Assembly (NCBI GenBank): GCA_033063855.1
Contig: CP093829.1
Coordinates: 10,488,243 to 10,552,242 of the forward strand
Source of the DNA: Smittia aterrima
Taxonomy: Eukaryota > Arthropoda > Insecta > Diptera > Chironomidae
Reading direction: 5' to 3'
Length of the DNA: 64,000 bases
The position numbers and the translations under genes are program-made. The notes under the pieces were generated by a model that made no database searches, had not been told where the DNA came from, and saw only the letters and a program-made list of their open reading frames with translations. Shown here piece after piece: positions 26,901 through 41,900 of the stretch (position 1 is its first letter; every line of letters begins with the position of its first letter).

Positions 26901-29900
26901 ACAAGGGAGAGAAAGTGAAAAACACGTTTAATTAAAAACCGTGCCGCAAAAAGTCTGCAGGATCCAATTTTTCTAAATTACTGTCGACTCACGACGTAGA
27001 ATCTCCAAGCAAGGCTCATGGAGAAAAAAAGATGCGCTCTTCATAATGAAAACAATTTTTTGCGGCTTTCACAATCTCTCATCACCTGATCCCAGTTTTT
27101 ACAGTCTGAGGTTTCATAGCGTTCGTTCCTCTGCTCTCAATTGCGCAAAACGGGAAAAGGCAAACTGTGAAATAATTAAATATAATTAATATTTATTGCG
27201 TTTTTAATTCCACTTTTCATCTTGCTGCTTGTGAGTTCTGCCACCTCGCTTTTGTTCACACGGAAAATAAAATATTTTAATGTGCTAGTTTATAATTTCA
27301 ACAAACAGTAAATGCAGGCTGAAGTGCGAACTTTCCAGAGCAATGCCTGTGTGCCTGTGCAATCTGCTTCCATTAACTTTTTGACTATAATTTATATTTG
27401 AGAAACACAATACGAAAAAGTATTTTCCAAATTGATGATAAAATAAATTCTGATGCGGCAAATTTGTTTTTAGGTTTGTTTTTAAATAAATCAATTTTAC
27501 CGAATTCAAAGAAAATCTTTGATGATTGAATAATCGGAAGCTTCAAAGTCAACAGAAAGCTCTAATATAAATAAATATTATTGAAAAGCCAAGAATTTGT
27601 TAGCAAGTGTTGCAAGAAGTTACAAATTATCAACCTTCTGAGATTCCAAAAAGTTTCACTCTTCTCTTGCTTCAGATGATGAACTTTTCCTTTTTTAATT
27701 AAATTTTCGTCTTAGAAAAGCCACCGGAAACCCATTTCATAATCAACACAAAATCATTTTCCAGATGACGCTTCCGAAAAGGCTATTTCGACTTTAACTC
27801 GTTTCTAATTCCTTTTTCTGCTTGTCTAATCGCAAAGTGTAATGGTTTCAGTATGACAAGAAGTCTCATCCGCTAATTGCATAATTTTTTGTCATGAGCC
27901 GCATCCATGAGACTAATTACACTTTTAATCTCCTTCGTTCTCTGTGATTACGAGAGCATTTAGTCTTGATGGCTTTTTCTCAGATTGGAAGAGATAAAGT
28001 TTCATTTCTCAGCACAAAAAATTGCGGGGCGAGGTGCGCGGAGACGATGAGATAGAAGCTGAATGAGATAACTAGTGCAATCATTGAAATGCTGGTTTCA
28101 TACTAAGAGCTGAAGCAATGGAAGACGATGGATGATTACAGGAAAGTGCTTGTTGCTTGGTTTCATTCTCTAAGGCGACGACATTTCCATTCATTTTCAT
28201 AAGACAAGAAAGTGATTTCTTTCTGCTTCTCTTCAATATGACTTCCAACGACTTTTAATTTGATTAAAAGCTTTTTTTCTTCTCAAAACAACATCGCCTT
28301 CACTTTCATTTTAATTATTGCAATTTGTTATCTAAGTTGATGTCGTTAGCCAAAGCAACTCTGCGCGAGCCTTTTTGTCGCTATTAATGTTTGTGTTTTC
28401 AGTTCGTTTTCGTGTCTGTCGCAGAGAGGAAGACGAGACAAGAAAACGGACTCGAGTAAATTAATTGAACAAGGAATATAAAGGAAACTAAAAGAAAAAA
28501 GAAAGAAAAGCTTCGTTTTTATGGTTTGAAATTAAAGAAGCAAATTTAGACTGAATGAAAATTGTGAAGGGGAAAATGAGAAACGAGGGAAAAGTCAAGG
28601 GGTTCAATGAACGACAACAAAAGTCGAGACGAAGCAATTTTTGTTTTGATGAATTCTGAAATACAAAGAACTTCGATATTGAAAAAACTTGTAATTAAGC
28701 TCTTTGTGATTGCAATCCAATCTTGCTAAATGTTTTAAGATATTGGCGCCAAGTGAACTGTAGAGTTTTAAAGATTTAATCAATTTGCTGACTCATGTCA
28801 CAGTTTCAAGTAGAAAGAGGACTAAATTTAGCACTGCGATGGTCAAATGAAATTTGGCGAATGACCAAATTGATACGCTTCTCTTTAGTAGTGCTCCACA
28901 TCGTGAGCACTTAGTCAATCAATGGAAAAGCAATTAAGCTCAACATATTGCTACAAGTGGCTTTATTTGCTCTACCTAAACACAAATTTAATGCAGAAAA
29001 TCATTTGAAAACACGTTAAATTCTCTTTTGTTTACAGAAAGATTTGCGATTCGGCCAACATTGATCTCATAACATTGCAAGAATTAATTTAAATAAATCA
29101 TCGCCTTTTCTCGTTTGCTCTTCTGACACAAAGAATTTTCGGATATTAAAGTTTATTCACATGTAACGACACTCATGTCTTCAATTTAAATGCAAATATC
29201 GTAACATCATAAATTTATCGGTCTAATTTATAAATATTTGATTTTTTAAAGCTGTAGATGATTAAAGCTTATTGTAAGATAAGAGCGAAAAAGCATGAAG
29301 CGACTTGTTTGAGGACCAAGCTCTAGCAAATTTAATTAAATTGCCAATTCAAATGCAGAGAAATCTTGTCTAAAGCAATAAAGCGCTTTTCATTTTAAAA
29401 GCTTTCATGATTCCATGGCTTTGAACTTAATTTCTGAATCAATTCTAAAGAACGGAATTACAAAATTCTTTGAGTTCTTGGTGAAAGAGGTCGGAAATAT
29501 TTCTCAATCGTTTTCGCAGAAATCGTTTCCTATAAAATTATTGAAATAAACTCAAATAGTAATCAAATCAATTAATATTCATTTTCAGTAATTTGCGGGA
29601 TCGTAATTATTTTCAAATTCAAATTCTTTAGCTTTTGTCAATATGCTCTCAACCTTAACTCCCTCTTTTGTCTTTTTGCTAGTATCATCAGCCATTAAGG
29701 GTAATAAAGAAGCAAATTATCTGGTATTTAAGTAAGTTTTTCCATCGGGAATGGAAATGGCGCAACGAGTGTCGCAAAAAAAAATTTGTTTCAATTTAAT
29801 GTTAAGAGTCGTAAAGCGACCGTTGGAGATTGGGTAATAAAAAGTTATTTGCACCTTATGTTCAGTTCCTGGAACGTTAAACTGTTTTTAAAACGCTTCC

Positions 29901-32900
29901 GCTATTTTGTTCTGGGGATACGATGACCTGATAGCAAAAGTAATCGCATCTATCGATTGTATTAAATCACTATACTCAGTCAGTCATCAAATCAAAGTAA
30001 CGAGATTACGATGTTTGATTTATGTCAGTGATTGAGAACAACGGAGAAGTTTCGAACTCTTCCTTCATAAATTTGATCTCAGCTCAATTTTTCACTAACT
30101 TGATTTCCAGAAATGCTCCCATCGCGCTCGTTCGTTGCACTAGTTCCCGCTTCACAGTCTTGTCGATGTTAAGGATTCTTGAAACATGAGAAGAACTTGT
30201 TTGAAAGTCAGAAAACTCTGAAATCGTGAGAAAAATATTTGAGTGAAGTCAGGACTTCGTATTGAAAACTGAATTTATTGTAGGAACAAGTTTGTTTTCA
30301 CACCAACCCCTGATAACTCAACTGATATCGACTCTGTTGTCTACAAAAGTTATTCAGCGAAACTCTTGAAATTGAATTAATTAAAGCTTTGGGTAATTGC
30401 GACTGTTTTCTTTGGCGAGGACCTTGATCATCGACTCAATATCACGAGTCGTTGAATTTCCAATAAAAAAAGGTTTCAATTATTTTTTTAAATTATTTAA
30501 TTGGGTTTATGTGGAGGATTTTCACAGGATGTTCGATGTTTTCATTCCTCATCAAAGTTGAAATCCCTAGTTGTCAATTTATAACTCCTCAATTAAAATA
30601 ATTAAACTTGATTTTCATATATCTACCTAAGCTTATAAAATTCTTTTGATTAAACTTCAGAAGATTTGTGGGAGCTTAAAATATTTCACATTTGTCAAAT
30701 CAATTGAAAATCTGTTGAAAGTTTTCACAACAAATTCTCTTACATATTCATTGCCTGAAGTTTAACACTGCAAATTTAACAAAAACTTTTCTTTCAAGCC
30801 TTCACTCATTTTAACGGAACAAAGGAAAACGTTGCTGAGCAGCAATTTTATTGTTCCCTTTCAACCGAAGCTGCCGCTTTAATTAATATTTATAGCCGCC
30901 AGGTTGATTTCACGCAACAATTACTCTCCATCTTGATTGTAGCGAGTCCTTAGTTTACACAAGGAAATTTCCTTTAAAGTCAGAAAGTTTTATTACAGTT
31001 TTGCTGAGGTGACTTAACAAATAATTTTAACATCAATTTGATTTTAAACTACCGAAAGCATAAAGCTTTAGAAATTTGACATCACTCATCGTCTTTTTGG
31101 ACGTTAAACAGATTTGCCTTGTGTTACAAGCTCGTTTAATTAAATTTGTTTGTTACCCCGACTAAAAACCTTTGGTGAACTATTCTCACATTATCCTTCA
31201 TTAAAAGGAATCAATAGATGATCGGTAGCAACAAAATTAATTTATTTCATGTCAAAACTGACCTAAACAGAAAAAAAAGAAAAGTTACGAAAGCTGTTTA
31301 TTTTTCGTTTGAGTCCTTTGGTTTCTCAGTCGTACAAGTCAAATAAAGCAAACCATAAAAGATTTCTCCGCCAACTCTTGGACTTGTTTTATTTATTCGC
31401 TTGCTTGTTCTCTTCATAAGTTGTGGAAGAGTTCAAAGCAAAAACTTTCAACTGAGTTTATAGCAGCAAACTTTGTTGTTTTAGACGAGCTCGTCGCAAT
31501 TTTTTTACAGTCTTGTTTAATAAAGGAGTCTTCCGTTGAGGCAAGAGCAGGAAAGCTTAAACGTAGTTTATTCAGAAACAAGGAGAACTTAATAACTGCT
31601 TTGCAACTGCCACGAGGCAATCTGAAATATTGAACTTGCATAAAAGTTTCCACTTCCATAATCATTCTGAGAAGACAGATGGGGATTAAAGCTCAGCGGA
31701 ACGCGAGATGAAAAAGAGAAACTTTTCATGTCTTGAGCACACAAAACATCATCATGTGTGTTCATCGAGCACTTTTCTTGTCTGCTATAATAATTATCAC
31801 AAAGAATCTTCACACCTGAAAATTTTAGAATCCTTTGAACGATGAATGAAAAAAGAAGAAGAGCGAACAGTGGCTTTGAGTCAAAAGTTTCTCTTTTTGT
31901 CGTGAACAAAGAGCTTTAAAGTTTTGTCATGTGAAAAGTTTTTCTTCCAGTTCAATTTCAACCACGTCTTTGTTAAAACGGAGTGTTAAATGCAAATGAC
32001 ATTTCTACTTCTGTCTTTTGAAATTACGAGAAGAAACTCGCGTGGCGAGAAGGATTTAACAAGAATTATGCAAACCAGCTTCACGAAAGCACAGTGAAAC
32101 GTGATGGAAGCTACAAAAAGTTTACTGGCAAACGAGTGAACTCCGTTTTTATATAATTTTAATTATGTCAATGCCGTCAACTCAATTATAGAACGTAATT
32201 CAATTTACTTCCAGCTTAATGAGAATAATAAAGTTCAAAGCGACAAAAACAATAATTTCATGGGTGAACTGAAAGCTCTCAACTGATTATTATTTGCAAT
32301 ACAACTGTTTCGATGAACAGCGTAAACTCTCCGCAATCCAATTTGTATCTTAGCATTCACGTAAGCACAAGGAGAAGCATAAAACAAGCATAAAATCCAA
32401 TGCAGGAGAAGATTTTCTACCGCAAGGTATTTTCTGAGAATAAGAAAAGCTCGAAACTACTTCTTAAGTATGGCATCGAAACTCGTAATGTTTGTGTATT
32501 TACATTTTACTCCAAACAAACCGAGAAAATGCTGAGAAATGTGAGAGGAAAACAGTTGCCGTGCAAAGAGAATTTTCCTTAATTTCGCTAGAAAACAGCT
32601 TTGATCCTTTTAGTTGAACGTGTTTGAACAAAATAAAACTCGCTGTACGCTTGCAAGGCGAGTTGCCGAGTAAATACGAATCTGCTTCTCGCCAAATTAG
32701 TTAAAGCATGAAAAAAAGCTTGCAGTAAACAAGGAGTAAGTTTAATGCTGTGGAATGGAAAAGTTTCAAGAAGCAATCATCGGGTAATTGATTGTAAAGT
32801 GCACTGAGTGAAAAGCTCTTCGGACTTCAGAAATGCAATTAAGATTCACTCGTCGACGATAGTTCCTCAAACTATTGAACTTCGTCATCGTCTCTTCTAT

Positions 32901-35900
32901 TTATGAACGAATCGAATCGAAATTAAATTCCCGTCTTGTTCTTTATGGCTTTTCTCAGAAGTAATTTTCAAAATCGATATTTGATTTAAAAAAATAAAAA
33001 GCAAATCCCTTCAAGAAAAATGTTCAAAATGCTGTTTCTCCTTTGATTTTCCTTCCAGCAAGTAATTTAAAGTAAACTTTGAAAGCTTCAGAAAACTTTG
33101 ATTCGTTCAAGAAAGCCAAACTTTTCGATCATCTTTTTCCTTTTCAATTTCCTTCAGTTTAAAAATGTTCGAGTCAAAATATAAATGTTTCTCAGCATTG
33201 TTACGATGATTATGGTGAAGACGAACACATGATGCCGTTTCCTTCTCAAATTTAACTTCCCTGAATCAGTCTCGTGAGTGCTTTGTACGAGTAATGACAT
33301 CAATTTGGTTTACATGAATTGAGGAAAATCTAAATTTATTTCAGCAAATTAAAGTCGACAATGTTTGTAAACATCTCTCGACTTGAGCGAACTTAACAAA
33401 TCTTCGTCTAAAACCCTCCAGCGTGCTCTCAGGGTTGAGGTCGAAATTAATTTAATTTTTCCCGTCTCAAGTTTCGCTTTCGTAAGCTTCTTCTCAAATT
33501 TTCTTTATTGAATTGTAAGCAGAAGTTCAAGATAATTTCTCCCCATTTTGTTATACGTATAGCTTTAATGAATTTTCCTCCAGGAAAACTCAAAACTTTA
33601 AGAACTCGCTTTCATCTTCTTTCCCGTTGATAAAAAACATTGTGACGTGCCTCTCTCGTCAAACAATTTCCTTGAAATTTTACGGCCGTGACGAGTCGTA
33701 AAAATATTGAAAAATAAAACGAAATATGTTAGAAAACAACGGTACAAAAATATCAATTTTCTTTCAAATCGATTGCGATTTCTCTTTGCTTTGTGAACAT
33801 CAAAATCGGCGTTGCGAGAACGATTGTTCTTCATATCAAAGCACCAGAAAGAAAATGGCAATTACATTTCTCTTATCACCGAGTGAAAGCAATAAAAGGC
33901 CGATCCTTTCTTCATTCCCGGATTCTCCTAAATATTAATGTTTATGGCCATTGATTATTCCATTCTTCCTCTGCTTTATTTGTATCTCATTGTTTTCCAT
34001 TTACGGTTTCCCAATCTTCAACATCGCCGGTACTTTTGAAACAAGAGAAGCACTGCGTGTGGAAACAAAGTCGCCGAGATAATTTATAGAAACGAAATTG
34101 TTTCTCAAAGCGAAAGTTACGAGCTGATAAACAACAAGAAAATGAAAGACATGAGAAGCAAAATTAGAAAAAGTGTCCCGGAAGAGCACTTCGATGGAGT
34201 TTTATTCGCCTTCCATCGCGATTAACATTTAATTGCGTTGTTGTCTTTGATTGAAAGAAAAAAGCAACGCATTTTCATGCTTCAAAAGTTGTCATAGCTA
34301 CGCTTATAGCAATGCCGCTTTATTTTGTTCAGAGAAATTTGAAAACTCCATTAAGCCTAGTTTAATTGATTCGTGAGCTGAAAGCTCGCTTGCCGCAAAC
34401 ATAATAATTATGTGGTTTCTCTTAGTGGAGAGAAGAAGCTTTTCGAGTACGTGTAGAAGCTTCGCGTGGTTTCAGTCACATTCCCTTTAGACGATTTCCA
34501 TGCCCAACAATTAATCATGTCAGTCGAAAAGCGTTTGTTGTCGAAAGGGCGGTCGTAGAAGGAAAAATGTTATTTCCTGATATTCTTTTATTGTTTTGAG
34601 GCTGGAACCTCAGCGCAAAGGGCCACTCTAATGCTTTCACTTGGAAAATTAATGAAAATGTGTGGCATTCTCATGTGAACGGACCGCATTTTAATTGCTC
34701 CATTCTTTGTGGCTCTGAAACAGGGAGAGAAGGATGAAAACCACTTTCATATCAAACTGACTCGTTCGTGCGAAGTTCACCATTTATGGACTTTTTTCCA
34801 TTCTTCCGCAATGACTCTATAACCGCTAGTGACGAATAAATATTGGAGACGATCAAACATTGCAAACGGCGAGCAATCAACTTTGAACATACAGTCAACT
34901 CTCGTCGTACGTTTGTAGTTCTGAAACAATTCAGAATTAATTGCTTTCAAAGTTCAATTATAAAGGAAACGAAGTGGCTTTCAACCTCTGCTGTCACGTT
35001 CGTGATAAAGGCGAAGTGCTATAAAACACTTAAGAAAAAATTAGCGTGATTATTCTGGAATCTGTGAAGTCGTTTGAAGAAAGAATCATAATGACAACTT
35101 TAAAACCTAATGAATAAAACTTTAAAGCACCGCAAGACGCTCAAGCGAAAGGAATTTTATGTTTGTTATTACTTGGAAAGTTATTAATGTTCTGAATTTA
35201 TTGATTGGTAGCTTTGTATTACACGAGCTTGTTTCACGAGCTTTTGAAATTAATAATGAAACAGTTGTTTTGCTTAATTTGCTGCGGCTCTTCTCAGTAA
35301 TGTTCAGCTTTACGATTTCCGTCATTGTTAAGAAAACGTTTCCTTGCCGACCGAAATGCGTCGAAAACAATTTTGTGATCCGCTTTAAATTTCCATCGTC
35401 CTTCCTACTCATTTCTCTTCTTCTTTTTCAGTTAGTGGAAACCGAGAAAGTTGATTTGCTAGAAACTTTGGTCGGCAAAGTCAAATCAACGGAGAACACA
35501 AACAGACCGGAAAGCTTTCTTTAAACTTTTCACAAAATTAATTTTGAATAAAATCTCTTTCGGACTCTGCAATCTTGATTCGCTAAACTTAATGAAATCA
35601 TTCATTAAAACTTTTAAATCTCGTTCGAGAAATCTTAAAAGCTCCATTAAAAAGTTTTCTCTTTTTATCGTATGACGAACCTAAAGTGGAAGCGCGCAGA
35701 CAACTTTTAATATTGTGCAATAAAATTAAGCGATTAGAATCATCGTGAATAGCATTGAAACAGCAGCATAAGCAGAATTTGAAATGAGTAACGAGCACGG
35801 TTTTGACGAGATTAATGCGAGTTGAGGGAGAATGAAGACAGACACTGTCGAATCAACCGGAAGCATAAATTCCCATGTTCTTGTGATCGAGACGAGCTTA

Positions 35901-38900
35901 GCTACATGTGAACAACGGTTGATACATTATGACACGTACAGCCTATTGGATGACGTGAAGGGGAAATGTTGTCGTTTCACTCAAGGTGAAAAAGCAGAGA
36001 ACGGCGAATAATGTCACCAATAAATAATTTTTTATTGCTCGTTAAAGGATGAAATCATTTTCTTTAATACAAGTCGACGTTATATACTTACAAAATGACG
36101 AGCGCCGCTAGATTAATTAGCAATTAAAGCACACAAACGAGAAGGATGAGTTATGGTGATGAATTTTCACTTTATACTTCTTGAATGTTTACTTTCGCTC
36201 ATGGAAATATAATCGGAATGGAAATTTCGCATTTGCGTTTACATTTATTGCGCAATTAACTTCGCCATGATATTTGATTTGAAATGAAAGTAATTGAAAG
36301 TCGTCGCTAAAGTCATAAATTCGAATCATATATCGTTTTTCGGGGAATAAACTCGTCGCTTTATGGCTCAAGAGAGAAAGAAACTCGCTCTCGGCATTAA
36401 GTGAACAAAGGCAAATGCTTAAAAGTCATGAAGCGAGGGAAGATATTGCAATTTAAGCTGTGAACTTTTATGCTCTCTGGCGCTTGTATAAAAATCTGCA
36501 GCAGACAATATTTGCCAATTCTTATTTATGAGCTGGCAACAGACGTGAATACTTTAAAGTTCAGGGTAGGAGAAGATTCCTTAATCAGATTGTGTCGAAA
36601 AGATTTCTTCTATTTATTTATGCATGCAATTTCTTCTCGTCTCGTCTTTTGTCAGTTCAAAACATAATTCTCATACAAATTTATGTTTCAGTCGAGTCGT
36701 TGCAAAGTGTCATTGCTGATAAATCTTGAAGAAGCTTCACTGGTTGCATTTACGGTTTAGCAAAGAAAAGTTTGTTGTTCTCATCTTTGGCATTGAAGTG
36801 ATGCGACAATGAGCTTATGCGAGAAATGTTTCGGGACATTTCCAATCCTCCCTTCTTCTCTATTTACACATAAAATACGATTATAACAAGATGTGTCATG
36901 TCAATGAAGAGAAATGCTGTTCGTATTCAAGTTGACATCCATTTAAAGGATTGGAAACATGAAATCGAAACAGCAGCTCTAGATGAAGCAAAGTGCAGAC
37001 GGTTGGAAAAATAAAAGTAGCTGTGCATGATATTCAATTATAGATACCACACTTTAGCCACCCACTGAGGAAATGTTGAAAGACATTCATCAACCGTCGA
37101 CAAGCAGCTCTCAATCGTAAACTTTACATTAAATATTTGTGTCAAATCATGCTTACTCCTCTCTTTTTTGAGCTGCTTACGAAGAAAATGTGAGGTGATT
37201 TTGTGTTTGGTGATACTAAGAACTCGTTCTTATTGTTGTTAGTGGGAGTCGAACATTGTTAATGCTATCAGGTGTTGTCCTCGGTTCGATACGAAACAAA
37301 TTTTCTTTTGTCTGAGCACAATGTCATGGAAGTTCAATAAATGTATGTGATGTTAGTTAATTGGATTGCATAACTACCTGGATCTAAGATTTATGTCAAC
37401 AGAGATTAAGATCAAACACTGCTAAAGAAATAAAATTTCATGTTGTTGAATGATATTTGATAACTTTAAACTTTGATTAACAAGCACGCATCTGTTGTTT
37501 AATGATAAACACAATGATCCTTATAAAAATGGAATTTTTTTCAAGCACGGAACATAAATGTCACTATAGCAACATCAGCCATGCAAATCGTAAAGTCATC
37601 TTCATCACCTGTGGTCTCGTATGTATGTGTTCTGTGGATGAGGAATTTGTATTCTGCTTATGTCACGACCCAACACAGCACAGACGACATGACATGCATC
37701 CATCAAGGAATTGCAAATAATTCCACCGAGAGAGATTGCTCTATGCGAAAATTACTTTAATGACTGCTCACGTTCATTAAACTCCAAAGAGTAAATTATT
37801 TTTGCAGTCGTCGATGGCAAATTACATGCTACAATAAATAAAACAATTTGTTTGAACCAGTCGTAAGTGTTCCCAGTCTATGAAGACTTCTCTCAATTTT
37901 AAATTATCTTTTTGGTAACTTTTAGATTGTGCTTTAACCACTCCCACAGAAGTTCCATAAATCATGCTGTTTCTTATGTTTTACGAAACAAGAGGAATCA
38001 CTTTCGAGCATCTCCTCGCAACGCCATAGCAATTCAAGTTGGTTATCTATTAAATAATTTAGAGATTCGCATCTCTTTCGAAGTCGTTTAAAATGATGTA
38101 TGATATGTTGTGAGATGAAATATGATTCCTTCCTTTGTGTGTTAGCTTGGGCTTGAGGTTTTTCTTTTCATCCGACACACATCGAGTGGCGCGGGACGGC
38201 GCTTGTTCGTGAGGGTTATGAGCTTGCAAAGGAATGCTGGGTTCATGTTGGATTATGTGTTAAAACGTGATAAAGAAAGAGAAATGAAATTTATGTCTTC
38301 AACACTAATAGATTTCCACTTTATCATAGCAAAAACAGCGGAAAGAGTGTTTTGCCTCTCTGGCGTAAAGTTTTCTCTTCCCGGCAATAAATCTCTCAAC
38401 TGACATTTCTAACATGACGCTTTTAATGGTAAAATAATTTGCGATGTCAACTTCACGTGCATTAATTATGAGCTCATGGAAGAACTGAGTTGATGTTCGC
38501 GATGATAAATTATAAAACTATTTTTGAAACTTTTTGTTAAATTAAAATATTTTATGTGGAAATAGTTTTATAACTTCTTGTCACTTAAGATTTTTTAAAC
38601 TCTTAGAAGATGTTCGCATTTTACAAAAAACTGTTCAATCAACACTTTGTGTTATGATTGTTGAACGCAGTTTTGTCCAAAAAATAAGAAAATCAATTGA
38701 AAGAAATGATATATTTCATTTAAATCAACATTTACAAAGCAATTGAGCTTACAGATTCTTCACAATGAATATCCTTGAAAATCGAAATTTCTAGAAATAC
38801 TTTTCTCGAAAAACTAATAAAGGACAAATCAAATCTTTTCATTCTCCTCAATCGACTTTTCCTTCTTCAACAAAATCTAGGAGAAATCCGATCTCTCGTC

Positions 38901-41900
38901 CACATTCAGCGGAAATAGTTATTTCTCTTCAAATTCTGCTGCGGTTTCTTTGCTTTCAAATCGTGCTCGCAGAGCACAATAGCTTAACTAGCGCTGTAGT
39001 ATCGACAAGGTTCGAGCTTTTGAAGCACCCCTCCAAGGTGAATCGAATAACCCATGTAGCGACGTAACAATGTTTGTACAAATTGAATCAGATTTGGGGA
39101 TTGAAAAAATGTAATTTCATTCAAAGCGTTTGCTTTCTCATGCAATCGGGATTTCCTTTCGGTTTCTATCCTTCTATGATCAAAACCATTGTGCAAGCAC
39201 AAAAAAAAGTGCAAAAACAACAAACTCAGCTCGCCCGCAAAATGCAATTTGAATAATTTGATGTATTTTTTATCACAGCATCGTTGGGCGGTCGAGAGAT
39301 GGTGAAAAAGTGATAGCAAACAGTGAAGTAACGGAAAGAGGAGACCTACATATAGTAAAACAACATCACACTCATATATTGAATTTTAATTACAAACTAC
39401 AAGATTGATGCTATCGTGATGTATCATTCCACAAAACAGTCGTGTGTGGAAAATTGAAAACTAATGAAATTAAATGCATCGAGATAGTGAAGGGAGTGCA
39501 ATAAACGTTGAGTGAAACGAAAAACATTCCGACACAAAATTAAACTCGTCTCGGTGAGGAGCGGAAACGAATTGATTCGGATTGGGATTTTCATCAATTG
39601 AGCAATTGATGATCGACTCAGGGTTTTTCGATTTATACAAGGCGAGGTTTTCATTTGATTTTGCTTTGAAATTTCTATTTAATTGATTACGAAACAAGTT
39701 TTGGTGAAGTTTTTAAATGGAAAGCTTCAGTCTGATTGGCATTCCGAAACCTTAATTAAATTCTTTAAATTAGTTTGTGGGAATTAAGAATTGTCATCAC
39801 TGAACTCTCGTGGAACTCAACGGCGTAGAAACAAATGAAGCCTTTTATCGTTTTTCACAGTTCACCGTCGTTTTTGGGTAAAAGATTGCTAGAGGAGAAA
39901 GCACCAGAAAATTGAAACATCAAACCGTTTACCAGAGGAATTTATGCCGCAAACAGCAAAGCCATAGAGACGCAAATAGTTGCTTCCAAGAGAAAAAACT
40001 TTTTCATCTTCTGTTCTGGCACCAAAACAACTTTTGAATTCTCTGCAAGATCTTTGTACACCGAAAACGAAAATAAAATAATTTATTCCTCGTGGATAAA
40101 AAAAAAGTCGAACGCTTAAAGCAATAACATTCAAGCAATTTCATTAGGAAGATTCAAGAGAATTTCTCGGCGACGCTGCAGCCGCAGTTTGAATTTCTGA
40201 ATTTAAATCGCTGCACACGTACGCAACGAGACTTTAATAAAAGTCAAATTTTGCCAGGTCATCGAATCGAAACGAAATTTGCTGAACACTCGAATTTGAA
40301 TGAAATTAGCTGCAAAGAGAGAAAGCAGGGAAAGATTTCAACGTCGACATCTATCTGTTGAAAAATATCTTCAACAAAATAATTGCAGATCTTGTGAATT
40401 TAAATAAAATTGATTTGGATTTTGCTATTCACGTAGACTGCACTGAATGTCGAGAACTTTTATTAGCTCAACTTAAGAAACTCGAAACTTTTGTCAAGTT
40501 ACGGAAATAAAACTTTTTCTTATCAAGAAGTGAACTTATAAATCGAGTAGACTCATTAAAAGAAAAGTCGATCGTTCAAATGAAAAATAAAAATTGGATG
40601 AAGATGTCTAATTGTATCAAGTTTTTCTCATCGTTAAATTGAAAGTTTCTCCATTTTCAGTATTGACTCGTAGTCTTGTAGGTTGGTGCAGTAAACTGTA
40701 TGCTCCTCTCTCAATTCATTTAGTCAAATGAATCGTAAAATTCAAGAATTATTTGCATCGGCAATTGTCGAAATTCAACAAGCAATGAATTATTTAAAGA
40801 TTACATTACTTCAACCACAACAAAAGCGCTTTGCATTGGTCGCTACCATAGTTACTGTGCTCATGAATTTCTCGCAATTCTTCTGACTTCCTACTGCGAA
40901 ACCTCAACTCAAACTCTACAGCACTAGATTCAAAACATTGTAGCTTTCCAACTATGTCGGCTTCACGCCTTGATTCATGATAGGGGTCACTTTTTATATG
41001 CCAAGCATATTAAAAATTATAGCTCCCGGCTATTGTTTAAAACACTCACTCAACTTATAAAGCTTTTCCGTCCGGTGAAGCAGACTGTGTTAATAAGAGG
41101 AAAATTTTCAATTATGCTTACGGTTTAAAAAAGTAGGAAAGCGCTACATAAAACAATGGACTAACATGGCTCTCATGGAATTGTGAGTAAAGGATAATTG
41201 CATAGTTTTCCAGTGAGATAAATTTCTTCTAAAGCTTTAAAGTTCTTTTTGCGCTATGAATAAATGACAAAATGTTATTCTGTGATTGCTTAGCTAATTC
41301 TATCGCGGTATTAAACAAAATCTCCACGCTTTGTTTGTTTATTTCATGAAGAGGAAGCGAGAAATTGAGAGCGTCAATCAGTCAACGAGACAGCGATTGA
41401 ATACAGGAAGGACAGTGACATGAATCAAAGATTTGAAGCGGAGAAAGGGATCGTTTATTGAAGAGGATTATTAATGGCATTGTCACTGATTATTGATAAA
41501 GTAGGCTGAGTCGGAGAGAGAGAGAGAGAGAGAGATAGAATAGAGAATAAAGGAGACGAGAGCAGATAAGGGAAAGAAAAGCGAAAGTCATTCGTTGAGC
41601 GACGTTTTTCGATTATGAAAGGATTTTCCGGCTTGGATTGAAAAGTTTTCCAACTCACTGGGGAGCTTTTCCGGGCTACAAATTTATCGGCATTGTTGAT
41701 GAAAACGGACATTTTAATGATCTCCTGATATTAAAGTTTCAAAAAGGATACAAAGCCTCCGGGTCAATCAATGTTTTATTGTCTGACCGTCTTTAATGCT
41801 CACACAAACATTTCAACTTCGAGATGATTGCCGAAAGGATTATCTAAGTATAATGGCAAAGTTCAGAGAGAGCAAAGCAATTTTCTGTTGCACTTTGCAT

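Noticed and set aside
35122..35412. 96-codon minus-strand frame opposite the plus-strand 35159-35524 frame
   Set aside because: The two strands are open together, which is typical of composition-driven ORFs; no ATG-based, family-like protein on the minus strand.
37205..37310. tRNA-like B box (GGTTCGATAC, and GTTCGACTCC on the minus strand)
   Set aside because: No A box at the right distance and no acceptor stem pairing.
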